Part shown: positions 30,830 through 41,280 of the stretch, one piece after another
How positions within the stretch are numbered: position 1 is the stretch's first letter
Layout of the letters: each line of letters opens with the position of its first letter
Assembly (NCBI GenBank): GCA_021018995.1
Contig: CM037590.1
Location: forward strand, 106,641,097 to 106,705,096
DNA: 64,000 nucleotides
Direction of reading: 5' to 3'
DNA from: Chloranthus sessilifolius
Lineage: Eukaryota > Streptophyta > Magnoliopsida > Chloranthales > Chloranthaceae
The notes under the pieces: model-generated
Seen by the model: only the letters and a program-made list of their open reading frames with translations
Database searches by the model: none
What the model was told of the DNA's origin: nothing
Translations under genes and position numbers: made by a program

Positions 30830-33800
30830 TCAAGCTATCGCAAACAAGTCCGGATACTGTTCTTTTACGTCGGCCTCTCATTCCCACGTAGCTTCTTCAG
30901 TCGGATGATTCTTCCATCGAACAAGCACTAACGGAATCACTTTTGTCCGCAACACTTGTTCCTTTTGATCCAAAATCTCCACCGGCTCTTCGATCATAGT
31001 CATATCCTCGTGCATCTCAAATGATTGGTCACTCAACACGTGATCAGGGCCATTAAGATATTTCTTGAGCATCGATACGTCAAACACATTGTGTACCTGA
31101 TCAAATAATGGTGGCAATCCAATGCGGTAAACAACTTTCCCTACTCGACCTAGAACCTCAAATGGTCCAAGATAGCAGGGACTTAGGTTCCCTCTCTTTC
31201 CAAACCTCATCATGCCATTCATAGGTGATACCTTCACGAACACATGTTCACCCACCTTAAAGTCTACACTCGTCTGCTTGATATTAGCGTAGCTTTTCTG
31301 TCTGCTCTGAGCCGTTTTGAGTTTGGCCCTTATCATCCGAACATAGGTGGCATTATCTTCAAGTATCTCAGGTCCCAAAACAAATTTCTCACCGGTTTCC
31401 TCCCAATTAATGGGCAATCTGCATCGCCGTCCATAAAGAGCTTCATATGGTGCCATGCTGATGCTTGTTTGAAAACTATTGTTATATGCAAACTCAATCA
31501 ACGGTAGGTGCTGATCCCATGATCCTTGTAGTTCTAACATACACGCCCTAAGCATGTCCTCGATAATCTGATTGACCCTCTCTGTCTGACCATCGGTTTG
31601 CGGATGGAATGCTGAACTGAAATCTAGTCGCGTTCCCATTCCTTCTTGATATTTCTTCTAAAACTTTGATGTGTATAATGGGTTACGGTTAGAAACAATG
31701 CTACTCGGAATCCCATGCAAACGGACGATCTCTTTCATGTATAGATCTGCAAGTCTTCCCGCCGTGTACATCGTGTTATATGGAAAGAAGTGCGCTGACT
31801 TTGTCAATCGATCGACTACCACCCAAATGGCATTGTACCTCTTTACAGTACGTGGTAGCCCAATGATGAAGTCCATAAAGATCGATTCCTACTTCCATTC
31901 CGGTATAGGTAGAGGCTACAATAACCTTATGGGGTGTCTATGATCGATCTTCACTTGTTGGCACGTCAAACATCGTGACACGTACTCTGCCACGTCCTGT
32001 TTCAAACCTCTCCACCAGTAATTCTTTTTCAAATCTTGATACATCTTTGTGCTTCCCGAGTGGATAGCATAGCTTGATTTGTGAGCCTCATCAAGGATCG
32101 TTCGTCGTAGGTTGGCATTGTCCGGAATGCAAAGACGGCCCTTGAACAATAAGGAACCATCCTCCTTGACTGAGAACTCAGATTTGATGCCTTCAGTTAC
32201 ATCTTGATGAATTTTGGTTAGCGTCGGGTCTTTTATTTGTAGCTCGTGGATATGCTCAAATATCACTGGTCTCCCTGATATGTTAGCCAAAAAGGCTCCT
32301 GTAGCTTTCGACTCAATATTCGCATCATACAGTGTCAGGTCCTCAAACAACTTCCATCTGTGCATACCCAAAACCAAACTAGCCAATTGAGCTGAACCCT
32401 TTTGACTCAAGGCGTCGGTATTACATTAGCCATGCCTGGATGGTACTGTATAGAGCAGTCATAGTCCTTGAGGAACTCCATCCATCTGCGTTGCCTCATG
32501 TTTAGTTCCTTTCGTGTAAACAAATATCTGAGGCTTTTATGATCGGTGAAAATCTCAAAGGTCTCACCGTACAGGTAATGTCTCCAAATCTTCAACGCAA
32601 AAATGACTGCTGCTAATTCCAAGTCATGTGTCAGATAATTATTCTCATGCTCTTTCAACTATCTCGATCTGTAAACTATCACCTTTTTGTGTTGGTTAAG
32701 CACACAGCCCAAACCACTATACGAAGTATCATTGTACATTGCAAACCCTCCACTACCTGAAGGAATCATAAGTACTAGAGCTGATGTGAGTCTCTTCTTG
32801 AGTTCTTGAAAACTCTTCTCGCATGCCTCACTCCATTCGAACCTTGCATCTTTTCGTGTAAGTCTAGTGAGTGGTCCTGATATCTTTGAAAACCCCTCAA
32901 CGAAACGTCGATAGTAACCTGCTAATCCAAGGAAACTACGGATGTCAGTGACGGTCTTTGGCTGCTCCCAATTGACCACTGCTTCTATCTTCGCTGGATC
33001 TACAGTGACACCATGCTTTGAGATAACGTGTCCCAAAAAGATAACTTCTTCTAACCAAAACTCGCACTTTGCTAAGTTTGGCATACAGTTGGTGTTCACG
33101 TAGAGTCTGTAGGGCTATTCTCAAGTGCTTCACATGCTCTTCCTCTGATTTTGAATAGATCAGGATGTCGTCAACAAACACTACAACACAAGAGTCTAGG
33201 TGTGGTTTAAACACCCTATTCATCAGATCCATGAATGACGCCAGGGCATTAATCAACCCAAACGGCATCACTAGGAATTCACAGTGTCCGTATCAAGTCT
33301 TGAATGCAGTCTTCTGAATATCCTCTGCCTTGACTCTCAACTGATGGTATCCAGATCTCAGATCGATCTTGGAGAAATACCTAGCTCCTTACAGTTGATC
33401 AAACATGTCATCTATTCTAGGCAAAGGGTATCGATTCTTAATGATAAGTTTGTTCAATTGCCGATAGTCAATGCACAGACACATTGACCCATCCTTCTTC
33501 TTTACAAACAAGACCTGTGCTCCCCATGGAGACACGCTCGGTCTAACAAACCCCTTGTCCATTAGCTCTTGTAACTGCTCCTTCAACTCCTTCAACTCAA
33601 CAGGAGCCATTCTATATGGTGCTTTAGAAACAGGCTCCATTCCTGGTGCTAAGTCGATGGCGAACTCCACTTCTCTCTCTGGAGGTAATCTAGGTAACTC
33701 CTCCGGAAATACATCAGCGAAGTCTCGCACAACTGCTATCTCAGAGATAACATTCTTCTCCTCCTTATCTTCCTTCAAGAATGCCAAGTATCCATTGCAC

Positions 33801-34245
33801 CCCTTTCTGATCAAGCGCTCAGCCCTGACTGCCGAGATAAGTGGCATATGCGTCGACCTCTCTCCTAGAAATTGAAATGATCTCCTCATGTTGGGTCTGA
33901 AGATGACGACCTTGTTCTTACAATCTACCGTCGCACAGTGAGTCGACAACCAATCCATGCCAAGGATCACGTCGAATCCTTGCATATCTAACAAAATTAG
34001 GTTTGCGGGTAGTTCAAAGTCGTCTCCATCCATGATTTTCATGATCACAGAGTTGCAACCTTTCTCAGTATCAACCGATTTCCCAGTCGGAATAATTACA
34101 GTTAACACAAAGTCTAACTCTTCTGGGTCAACTTTCATCTTCTTTGTGAAGCGAGGGGTAACGAATGAGTGGGTAGACCCCGGGTCTATCAACACTTGAG
34201 CTTCATATATCACATCGCTTCCCTTCTTATAAATTTGTAATGTAC
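30830..34245 (-). pseudogene. pol: pol of element B (PR-RT-RH-INT-chromodomain), decayed
   Basis: From the acceptor at 34245 the frame reads [12 protein letters not shown], then the protease [15 protein letters not shown] (~34180). RT follows with [16 protein letters not shown] (~33520) and FVDDILIYS (~33160), then RNase H ([12 protein letters not shown] ~32530). The integrase zinc domain (~32080) and core follow, with C-terminal HPQTDGQTERVNQ (~31590) and GPFEVLGRVGKV. The chromodomain-type tail is VRWKNHPTEEATWE. The end is FAIA-stop at 30830. Breaks include stops near 33389, 33287, 32656, 31914, 31655 and 30875, and frame changes near 33070 and 32410. The integrase motif reads SNRNP where the family has SDRDP, so a catalytic Asp is lost. 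Confidence 0.93.
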
Positions 34246-34390
34246 CTAATCATACATACACATTTATATAATGTCTATCATCATATTAGAATTTATTACA
34301 TGCAATTTCTCTTATATTTTCTATATGGATGCACCTTCTCTATCTAAAAATTTTCAAGAATTAAAATTCTTTATTTAAAAGAAAACTCAC
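34246..34390 (-). other. Probable 145-nt intron between gag and protease of element B
   Basis: The minus strand has donor CAAG/GTGAGT at 34391/34390 and acceptor TATGATTAG/GTACA at 34246/34245. The segment is 75 percent or more A+T with many stops, unlike the flanks. Removing it joins NDVIQ (gag) to GTLQIY (protease) in one frame, because 145 is not a multiple of three and the two flanking ORFs are offset accordingly. The V-(x)-GTL join is what related elements show in uninterrupted form. Confidence 0.75.
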
Positions 34391-35776
34391 CTTGGATCAC
34401 ATCATTTATATTCTGAGCCTCTTGAGCTGTGACTACGTAGGCTCTTCCTTGGACGATCGGCTTCCTTGCTTGTATGGGTCGTGGCATAGGAGCTGAAGTC
34501 GTCTTCCCTTTATTCACCTCGGGGCAATCTTTGATCAGGTGGCCCATCTTGCCACATCTAAAATAACCCCAAGTTCCCTGCCTACAGCCAGCTGTACTAT
34601 GAGATTTTCCACACTTGGCACACATCTCACGAGGTGTGGAAGAAGCTGCTCGAGAAACACCTTGTGTGACTGTAGCTCCGGTAGTGATAGCAGGGCTCTC
34701 ATAGCGTATCGGTCTCCCCGATGCTAGCAATGAAAATCTCTGCTGGTTGGTCTGCTGTGCTGGTCTCCCACAACCTCCCTGGAATGGTGGTTTCTGATTG
34801 CCTACTATGAATCTTGGCTTTTTGTTCACCGGCTCGTAGTTCCCTGTTCTACTTTGGTCTGTATTCCACCTTCCTTGCTACTCCCTCTGGCGGTACTTGT
34901 TATTATTTTCTTCCTCTACCACTAAGGCCTTGCTCATGACCTCGCCATAAGTCCTCAGCTGGAATGGTGCTACTCCTCCCCTCACGTCCGATTTCAATCC
35001 TTGCTGAAACCTCTTCGCTTTCATCATCTCCATGATGACGTAGTCAGGCGTGAAGCGAGCGAGTCGCATCAACTCCACTCCATACTCTCTAACAGTCATC
35101 TTCCCTTGAACAAGCTGTAGAAATTGAATCTCCATTTGGTTCCTCACCACTTCAGGGAAGTACTGTTTACTGAATTCCTCAATGAACTCATCCCAAGTCC
35201 ATGGAAAATCTGGAGTCTCCTGAGCCCTAGTCTGTGAAACAGACTTCCACCAAGGCCCAACCTCTCCATCCAACATATAGGCTGCCCAACGGACGCTCTC
35301 GTCCTCCGTACACGTGAGAACACTAAACACCTTCTCCATTTCACTCAGCCAGTTCTCGGTTGCCATGGGCTCTGCCTACCCCGAAAAGCTAGGAGGTCTC
35401 ATCCTCCTAAACTCAATAAAAGTAGGAGACACCTGGCGTTTGAGCCACCGGAGGTGTTTGGTGGGCGTCTTCATGATGGCTACCAAGGATGCTGCCTGTT
35501 GGGCCATAGCAGCCGCCATGGTCTCCATGGTGTGCATCATTCTCTGACACTCCTTTCTATCTTCGTTTCTTTCTCTAACCCTCTCTTGTTCTCTTTGATC
35601 TTGATCCTGACGATCTCGATCTTGGTTCTCCCCCTGTCCGTGGCCCTCTTGACTCCACTACTCGAAGCACCTCCGTGTCCCAAAGGTACTCTATTGGTAT
35701 CCGAGATGAGATCATCTCGACTACGAAAATTTCTATGATGACCGCCCCTGGGTCGGCCTATTCCTCTAGAAGACAT
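34391..35776 (-). pseudogene. gag: gag of element B, decayed
   Basis: Begins MSSRGIGRPRGGHH at 35776. The capsid domain contains ATENWLSEMEKVFSVL, VRWAAYMLDGEVGPWW, FIEEFSKQYFPEVVRNQ and FLQLVQGKMTVREYGVEL (35366-34878), the Retrotrans_gag pattern. The nucleocapsid zinc knuckle is the C-x2-C-x4-H-x4-C of FRCGKMGHLIKDC (about 34540), preceded by a second Cys cluster, CAKCGKSHSTAGC. There is a frame change between 35537 and 35366 and a TAG near 34875. It ends at the splice donor, so gag and pol form one frame after splicing. Confidence 0.9.
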
Positions 35777-35864
35777 AACGGTCTGCATGTGAAACTAAGG
35801 TTTCGTTAGCAGAATTCTCTATGCTCTAACTAAAGAATGATTGTCAGAATTTCTAAAAGAAAAT

Positions 35865-35876
35865 GCTCTGATACCA
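35865..35876 (-). other. Primer-binding site of element B (initiator Met tRNA)
   Basis: The minus strand reads TGGTATCAGAGC, an exact match to the standard plant iMet-type primer site, 2 bases from the LTR. Confidence 0.93.
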
Positions 35877-35878
35877 AC

Positions 35879-37553
35879 TGTGATAGCCCGGATTTTGGCA
35901 CCCCGAAACCAGTGCCATCAGCACGATCCTCCAGACCGTGCCCCAAAACTATATACGAAACATTAGTATAACAAGGCAAAACCAAACAAGTAAGGTATAT
36001 AAACTGAAAGAAAAACATGCATTAATAATATATTATTCTCTAATTGAAAGAGCTCAAAAGCAGTTCTCATTCCATACCAATGTATGGACATAAGAACAGG
36101 CCCAAACCATCGGTGATAAAACCAGGTCACCCCAGATGGTTTGCCAAAAAGAATATTCGAAGTAGAATTATATTGATTATCCAAAATAAAGGCTTGACAT
36201 ACAAAGCCGTACCAATATGCTCACAAAAACTCTCTCTCAAAGTACTCAGCGGAGTCTCCTAAAAGAAGTCGTCGGGAGGAGGCTCCAACTTGTCCCCAGG
36301 CACGTAATCCATATCACCCGGATCTATGTCTCCCGAAGCCTCGACCGTTTCTAACAATGGACCTGCAACGTATAGTTTAAAGGGGTGAGCTACATCCTAG
36401 CTCAATAGGGAACAACACAATAAACATATAAGTCAAAATCTCACATATATTTCATGATATTCAAAGCATGATATGTCTATGCATTTGCTAGAAAATAATT
36501 TAAAAGATGGTAATTTGCATTCAAGTTTACTGGTAATTTGCATGTCTTACGTTACTTTTGATTTATCATGAATGACACTGAACAGGCCTAAAACAAATCT
36601 TAAATGTTCAACTTAAGTAATCCTTGAGCAATATAGCATCCAACCCTGATGGAATACCCACCATCGTCGCCTAAATAGACAGTTGTTATATGTATTCCCT
36701 GGGAATATTACCCAAGCCCCTTTCCCAATAGGCGGCGGGGTTAAATCTCATCTCAACATCCCTGGGATGTGCTTACTGTGTACGGATAGACCTCCGCACT
36801 AGTGTACGGATTGGCCGCCGTACCGGTCACAGATATCTTGCCGAGTCAGTCGTGATATCCCGCCATGTCGGTGGAGTATTCTAATCAAACTTCAAATAAC
36901 AAAAATAACATGTGCCTCACATATAGTTGTTCACCATGTAAAGTTCTATCTTATATTAGTTAGGCCTCAACAGTAGTTATTCAATCATATTTACATCCCT
37001 GGGATGTCTAATTTACTCGCATCACACTGATGCCTTTATTACTTTCTCATCCCCTGGGAATGTCTCATTCTCATTTGATTACTTGGTCTCAGTTACTCGT
37101 ATCACACAGATGCCTTTATCACATTCTTGGTGTCACACACGCACCCTTTTCACAAAGATTTACATAGTTAAAACATTTTCAGTTTGAGTTCTATATCACT
37201 ACATACATGCTCTTGCAATCAAAGTACATGTTCAAGGTGTTCCCTACCTCAGGTCTCCGAAGGTCCAAGCCTCAAGGTCCCATGCGGCTCCTTGTGCTTG
37301 CTTTCACACGTACCACCTATGGTACCTCACAACAAATGCAACACATCACTAAAGATGTAATAAAGAAGGTCCTAGACCCTCCAAAATCGATTAATCGAGA
37401 TCTAAAATCGATTAATCGATCCCAAATCGATTAATTGAAATCCCTAACATAGTAAAGTCGATTCTTAAATCGAGTGGTCGAAAGTTCGAAATCGATTACT
37501 TGATCCCAAATCGATTAATAAAAATCCAAAATCGATTAATCGATTTCCCAACT
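35879..37553 (-). repeat. 5' LTR of element B, inner part
   Basis: Starts TGTGATAGCCCGG on the plus strand and aligns with 25540-27240 of the other LTR, including the conserved palindromes and the first half of the ATCGATTAATCGAT array. It is interrupted at the duplication CAACT (37549-37553) by element C. Confidence 0.92.
37549..37553. repeat. Target-site duplication of element C, left
   Basis: CAACT, matching 55295-55299. Confidence 0.9.
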
Positions 37554-37890
37554 TGTAGACACCCAAATTCGGCCCAAGGCATGATCATTCTTTACTCCGA
37601 GAGAGATGTACTCCTGTGCTTCCGATGGCGCCCCTGAACCCTTAGGAACCTACCTAGACCTTTAGGAATCACCCTGAACCCTTTAGAACCATCCCCTAAC
37701 CCTTAGAGATCACCCCTGAACCCTAGATTCCCTTCCCAGACCTAACTTAAACCCTTCTGAGTAGTTGATGGGAGAGGAGCTATAAAACTTTATACAGACC
37801 ACCATCATGGATGAGCCATATACCTTTGGAAAGAGGACTTCTCCAGCTTTCCAACAAGCCAAAGATCACCCAATTTGGAGCTACAGTTCA
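37554..37890 (+). repeat. Truncated extra LTR of element C
   Basis: The first 337 bp of the LTR. It then switches at a shared GTTCA to sequence identical to the 3' internal end. See the three-LTR finding. Confidence 0.9.
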
Positions 37891-38197
37891 GATTAATACT
37901 CAGCATCACAAATCTATAATTTCCCTCAGGAAGTTGATGATATCCCAGCTAGCGGGCTTACACTTTTTGTGATCATCGCAATTATGCCCAGTAATGTCGC
38001 AATGCGCTTGGGGACTGTTAGGATTGAGGTATAGACGATATCCTGAAATGAGAGGGCTTACGTACACTCACCATCACCATGGATGTTTGAGAATTGAGTT
38101 GAACCAGGCGGACCCATCAAACTTGCCTTGGACCTCTTCGGATGTCTCTTGTCTTTGGCATTCGATCATTAGTGATCGAATACCAAAGAGGGGCATC
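37891..38197 (+). repeat. Duplicated 3' internal end of element C
   Basis: Nearly identical to 53401-53707, including the purine tract CAAAGAGGGGCATC just before the next LTR. It shows that another copy of the internal region once lay here. Confidence 0.93.
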
Positions 38198-39758
38198 TGT
38201 AGACACCCAAATTTGGCCTAAGGCCCGATCAGTCTGTACTCCGAGAGAGATGTACTCCTGTGCTTTCGATGGCACCCTTGAACCCTTAGAAACCTACCCA
38301 GACCTTTAGGAATCACCCTGAACCCTTTAGAACCATCCCCTAACCCTTAGAGATCACCCCTAAACCCTAGATTCCCTTCCCAGACCTAACTTAAACCCTT
38401 CTGAGTAGTTGATGGGAGAGGAGCTACAAAACTTTATACAGACCACCACCATGGATGAGCCATATACCTTTGGAAAGAGGACTTCTCCAGCTTTCTAACA
38501 AGCCAAAGATCACCCAATTTAGAGCTACGGTTCAAAAGTTTTGGCCGATTGAAGTCCCACATAAAATGACAACCTTTTTACTCAGGCGTATGTATTACAT
38601 ACGCCCGGCAAATCTGGCCCAATTTTGGTCAGGCGTATATATTATATACGCCTGACATTTTAAACGCCTAGTATAGGTTGGACCCACCACGGGCTTCATC
38701 TTCCCAAAACTCCCTTAATTTTTGTAGAGGACACTGTACATAAATTGGGCGTATCTAATATATACGCCCAACTTAGCTACAGTAACTGTCATCAGTTGCT
38801 TGAAATTCCTTCATCTGGTTTGACCCTTTAACCCTCCCCTTGTTTAGGGTGGGTGTCTTGATCTTGGTTACACCCCCTTTGAGCTTATTGGCAACCCTTA
38901 AGTTACCCATGGTCTCACCCCATCATCCGTCATTAAAATCAGTTTCCCAAAACCCTAGGACTTTGAAAACCTAGAAAACCATAGATAGGGGATTACCTAA
39001 TTGCTAAACCAATTAGCTCTTAAGTAAGCCCCTAACCCACCTCTTCTCTATAAATAGAGAGGCCCCCCTCTTCCCAAAGGGTTGAAAATTTTGGTTGAAA
39101 GATTAGAGAGCTTAAGAGAGAGAGCCCTAGTGAGAGAAAATGCCATTTATTTTCCAGAATTCCAGCAGGCTTAGATCACCTATTCCACTCCATTTCAACC
39201 ATTAGATCACTCCCTTTAGCTAAAGTCTAGCCTTCAGCCTCACCCTACACTTCCTATTTTATTGAATCCTTGCATTAGAACACATTTTCACTCCATTTAA
39301 GCCATCGGAAGCACACCAAAGCGAAGGACTTCCACGGTGCAACAAGGGCCCGTGAGCTTCGGCTCACCCCTCTCTTCCTCTACCTTCTTGGTGTCTCCTC
39401 CGTCCAAGGATTCAAGCCTTTACGCTGCCAAAATTTCGGTTTGGCTCAAAGCTTGATAGGACCGTATTGCCTTCGGGCAAGGGGAAACTCCACCCTTTTA
39501 TTTATATTTTTGGCCATAGATGGAGACCGCTACGTGCGGGTTGATCGGGTGCCTAAACCCTTCCCGATCGATAACCAAAGCCCCTACCCTAGAGCCTTTG
39601 GCAAAAACCGGTAAATCAGAGTCATATTTAGCACTTCGGTGCTCAAAATATCGATTTGAAGGTTTCCCGGGTCACCAAAAGCTCTGGGTGGCGACTCTAC
39701 ATTTCATTCATAGCGAGCGCATCGCCGCGACGGGTTTGAGAGGATCCATGGTCGCCCA
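38198..39758 (+). repeat. Full left LTR of element C (1.56 kb)
   Basis: TGTAGACACCC to TGGTCGCCCA. It contains three GCGTATA palindromes (38585-38606, 38630-38654, 38746-38770). A TATA-like 'ctctataaatagag' at about 39047 precedes 'gcccccctcttcc', a likely transcription start. It matches 53708-55294 apart from small differences and one missing palindrome. Confidence 0.93.
39047..39060 (+). promoter_or_regulatory. TATA box in left LTR of element C
   Basis: CTCTATAAATAGAG, a strong plant TATA box in the 3' half of the LTR. An identical copy lies in the right LTR at about 54583. Confidence 0.7.
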
Positions 39759-39760
39759 GA

Positions 39761-39778
39761 TGGTGACTCCGCTGGGGA
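39761..39778 (+). other. Primer-binding site of element C
   Basis: TGGTGACTCCGCTGGGGA lies 2 bases after the LTR. It is close to the TGGCGACTCCGCTGGGGA site I recall from Tat/Ogre-group elements, usually attributed to tRNA-Arg. Confidence 0.75.
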
Positions 39779-41280
39779 GATCACCCTAGCGCTTCCCCTC
39801 TTGTTGGCCTTTCTTTTTGTTACTAACCGTTGCTATTTTTTTTCTTATTTTCTGCTATTTTTTCTATATTTTTGTTATTTTTACTAATGTACTTACCCCT
39901 ACGATTTAATCCTTTAAGTGCCTTAGCCGATTGGCGGGCCTAAGTGCGCCTTTAAATTCCTGTTTTTTCGATTCTTGTCATTTAAGCCACCTTAGCCGTT
40001 TGGCGGGCCCGCTCGCATTTACTTTTACGTCATTTAAATTTCAGTCATTTACGAGCCTACGTGCACTTTTCATTTCAGTCATCATATCTCACCATTGAAC
40101 GCCGGCCCGTTGAGGTGGCACGGGCTTGTCATCCCCGACCCGATTTTTGGACTTAATTTCACTCCCCTTTAAAAATCTATAATTAAAAGTGAACCAACAG
40201 TGTGGGGACATAATTGAATTTATTTTTGCATTTTTGGGTAGTTTTCGGGGGGTTTAGGCGCAGATATATTTTACCCGGTTCCCAGTAAGGCGGCAACCCT
40301 TGTGGTGATGATCCTGAAAAGAACCACCCCTTCTAGTACATGAGAAGGCGCTTGTGCCAGAGGTATATTGGTTGGGTTGCCAATTCCGATAAAGCCGTAA
40401 AATCCGCTTTGGTGAGAGCGTTAGACAACCCAAAATTCAGCCGTGTATCCCTAGGAAGCGGAAAGGAGGGACCCGATAACGTACACAGCAGTCCCCGGGA
40501 GCATCCCTCCCAGGAAACCAATTCAAAGACCCACATTCTGCCATCGCTCATCACAAACTTCATCGATAGAACTGTTTTGCGAGAGATATATATATAAAAA
40601 CCCCAGATTTAAGCCATGCGTATATAATATATACGCCCAGCCAAATCTGCCTTTTTTTGGTCAGGCATGTATAAAACATACACCCAGTGTATACTGGGTC
40701 ACAGCAACCCGATCTGAGGCCCAATCCACCACCCCAATTCCCCGATTAGCGGTATTAGTGCCCGCAGTAGCTTCCCCCATTCTATAACACCCAACATGCC
40801 CCCGCCCAATCAAAAGAAGGTGACTTCTCATTGATTTGCTCCGGGGGATCTAGTCGTTTGCGTGGATTCCCTCACCTTCAATAGAACGAAAGGGGTCCCT
40901 TTCGCTTCTTCCGAAGTGTGTCGGATCCCGCCGTGGGACCTACTAAAGGTACATATATCGCCCGAAACGGGAGTTGACCCTGGGCACTAAGTCATCATTC
41001 ATCTAGGTAGAGGCGAGTTAATTTCCATCTAGAAAAGAAAAAAAATCCTTATCTTCAAAAAAAACAAACAACAAAAAAAAACAAAAAAAAAAATCATCTT
41101 CAAAAACCAAAAAAAATCGTTTTCCAAAAAAAAAAAAAAAACACAAAGAAAAACAATAAAAAAAATATATATTTTTGTGTAACCGTCACTACGGCAACCT
41201 CAAACCCGGCCCGTAGAAGGAGAACCAGGAAGGTATTCGGCCCCCATCCGAGACATTGATACACCACTCGTCAGCGGATC
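39779..41280 (+). other. 5' untranslated leader of element C
   Basis: 1.5 kb with no credible gene. It includes an A-rich stretch (41030-41170) and another GCGTATATAATATATACGC palindrome at about 40619. Tat elements often have long leaders. Confidence 0.6.

Noticed and set aside
34246-34390. A simple insertion or decay gap between gag and pol instead of an intron
   Set aside because: Exact GT-AG borders that restore both frame and the expected residues make a random insertion unlikely, though only RNA data can exclude it.
37994-38221. Conserved 75-codon ORF seen twice (also 53504-53731)
   Set aside because: The duplication is explained by the copied 3' internal end of element C, and the ORF crosses into the LTR with no family resemblance.
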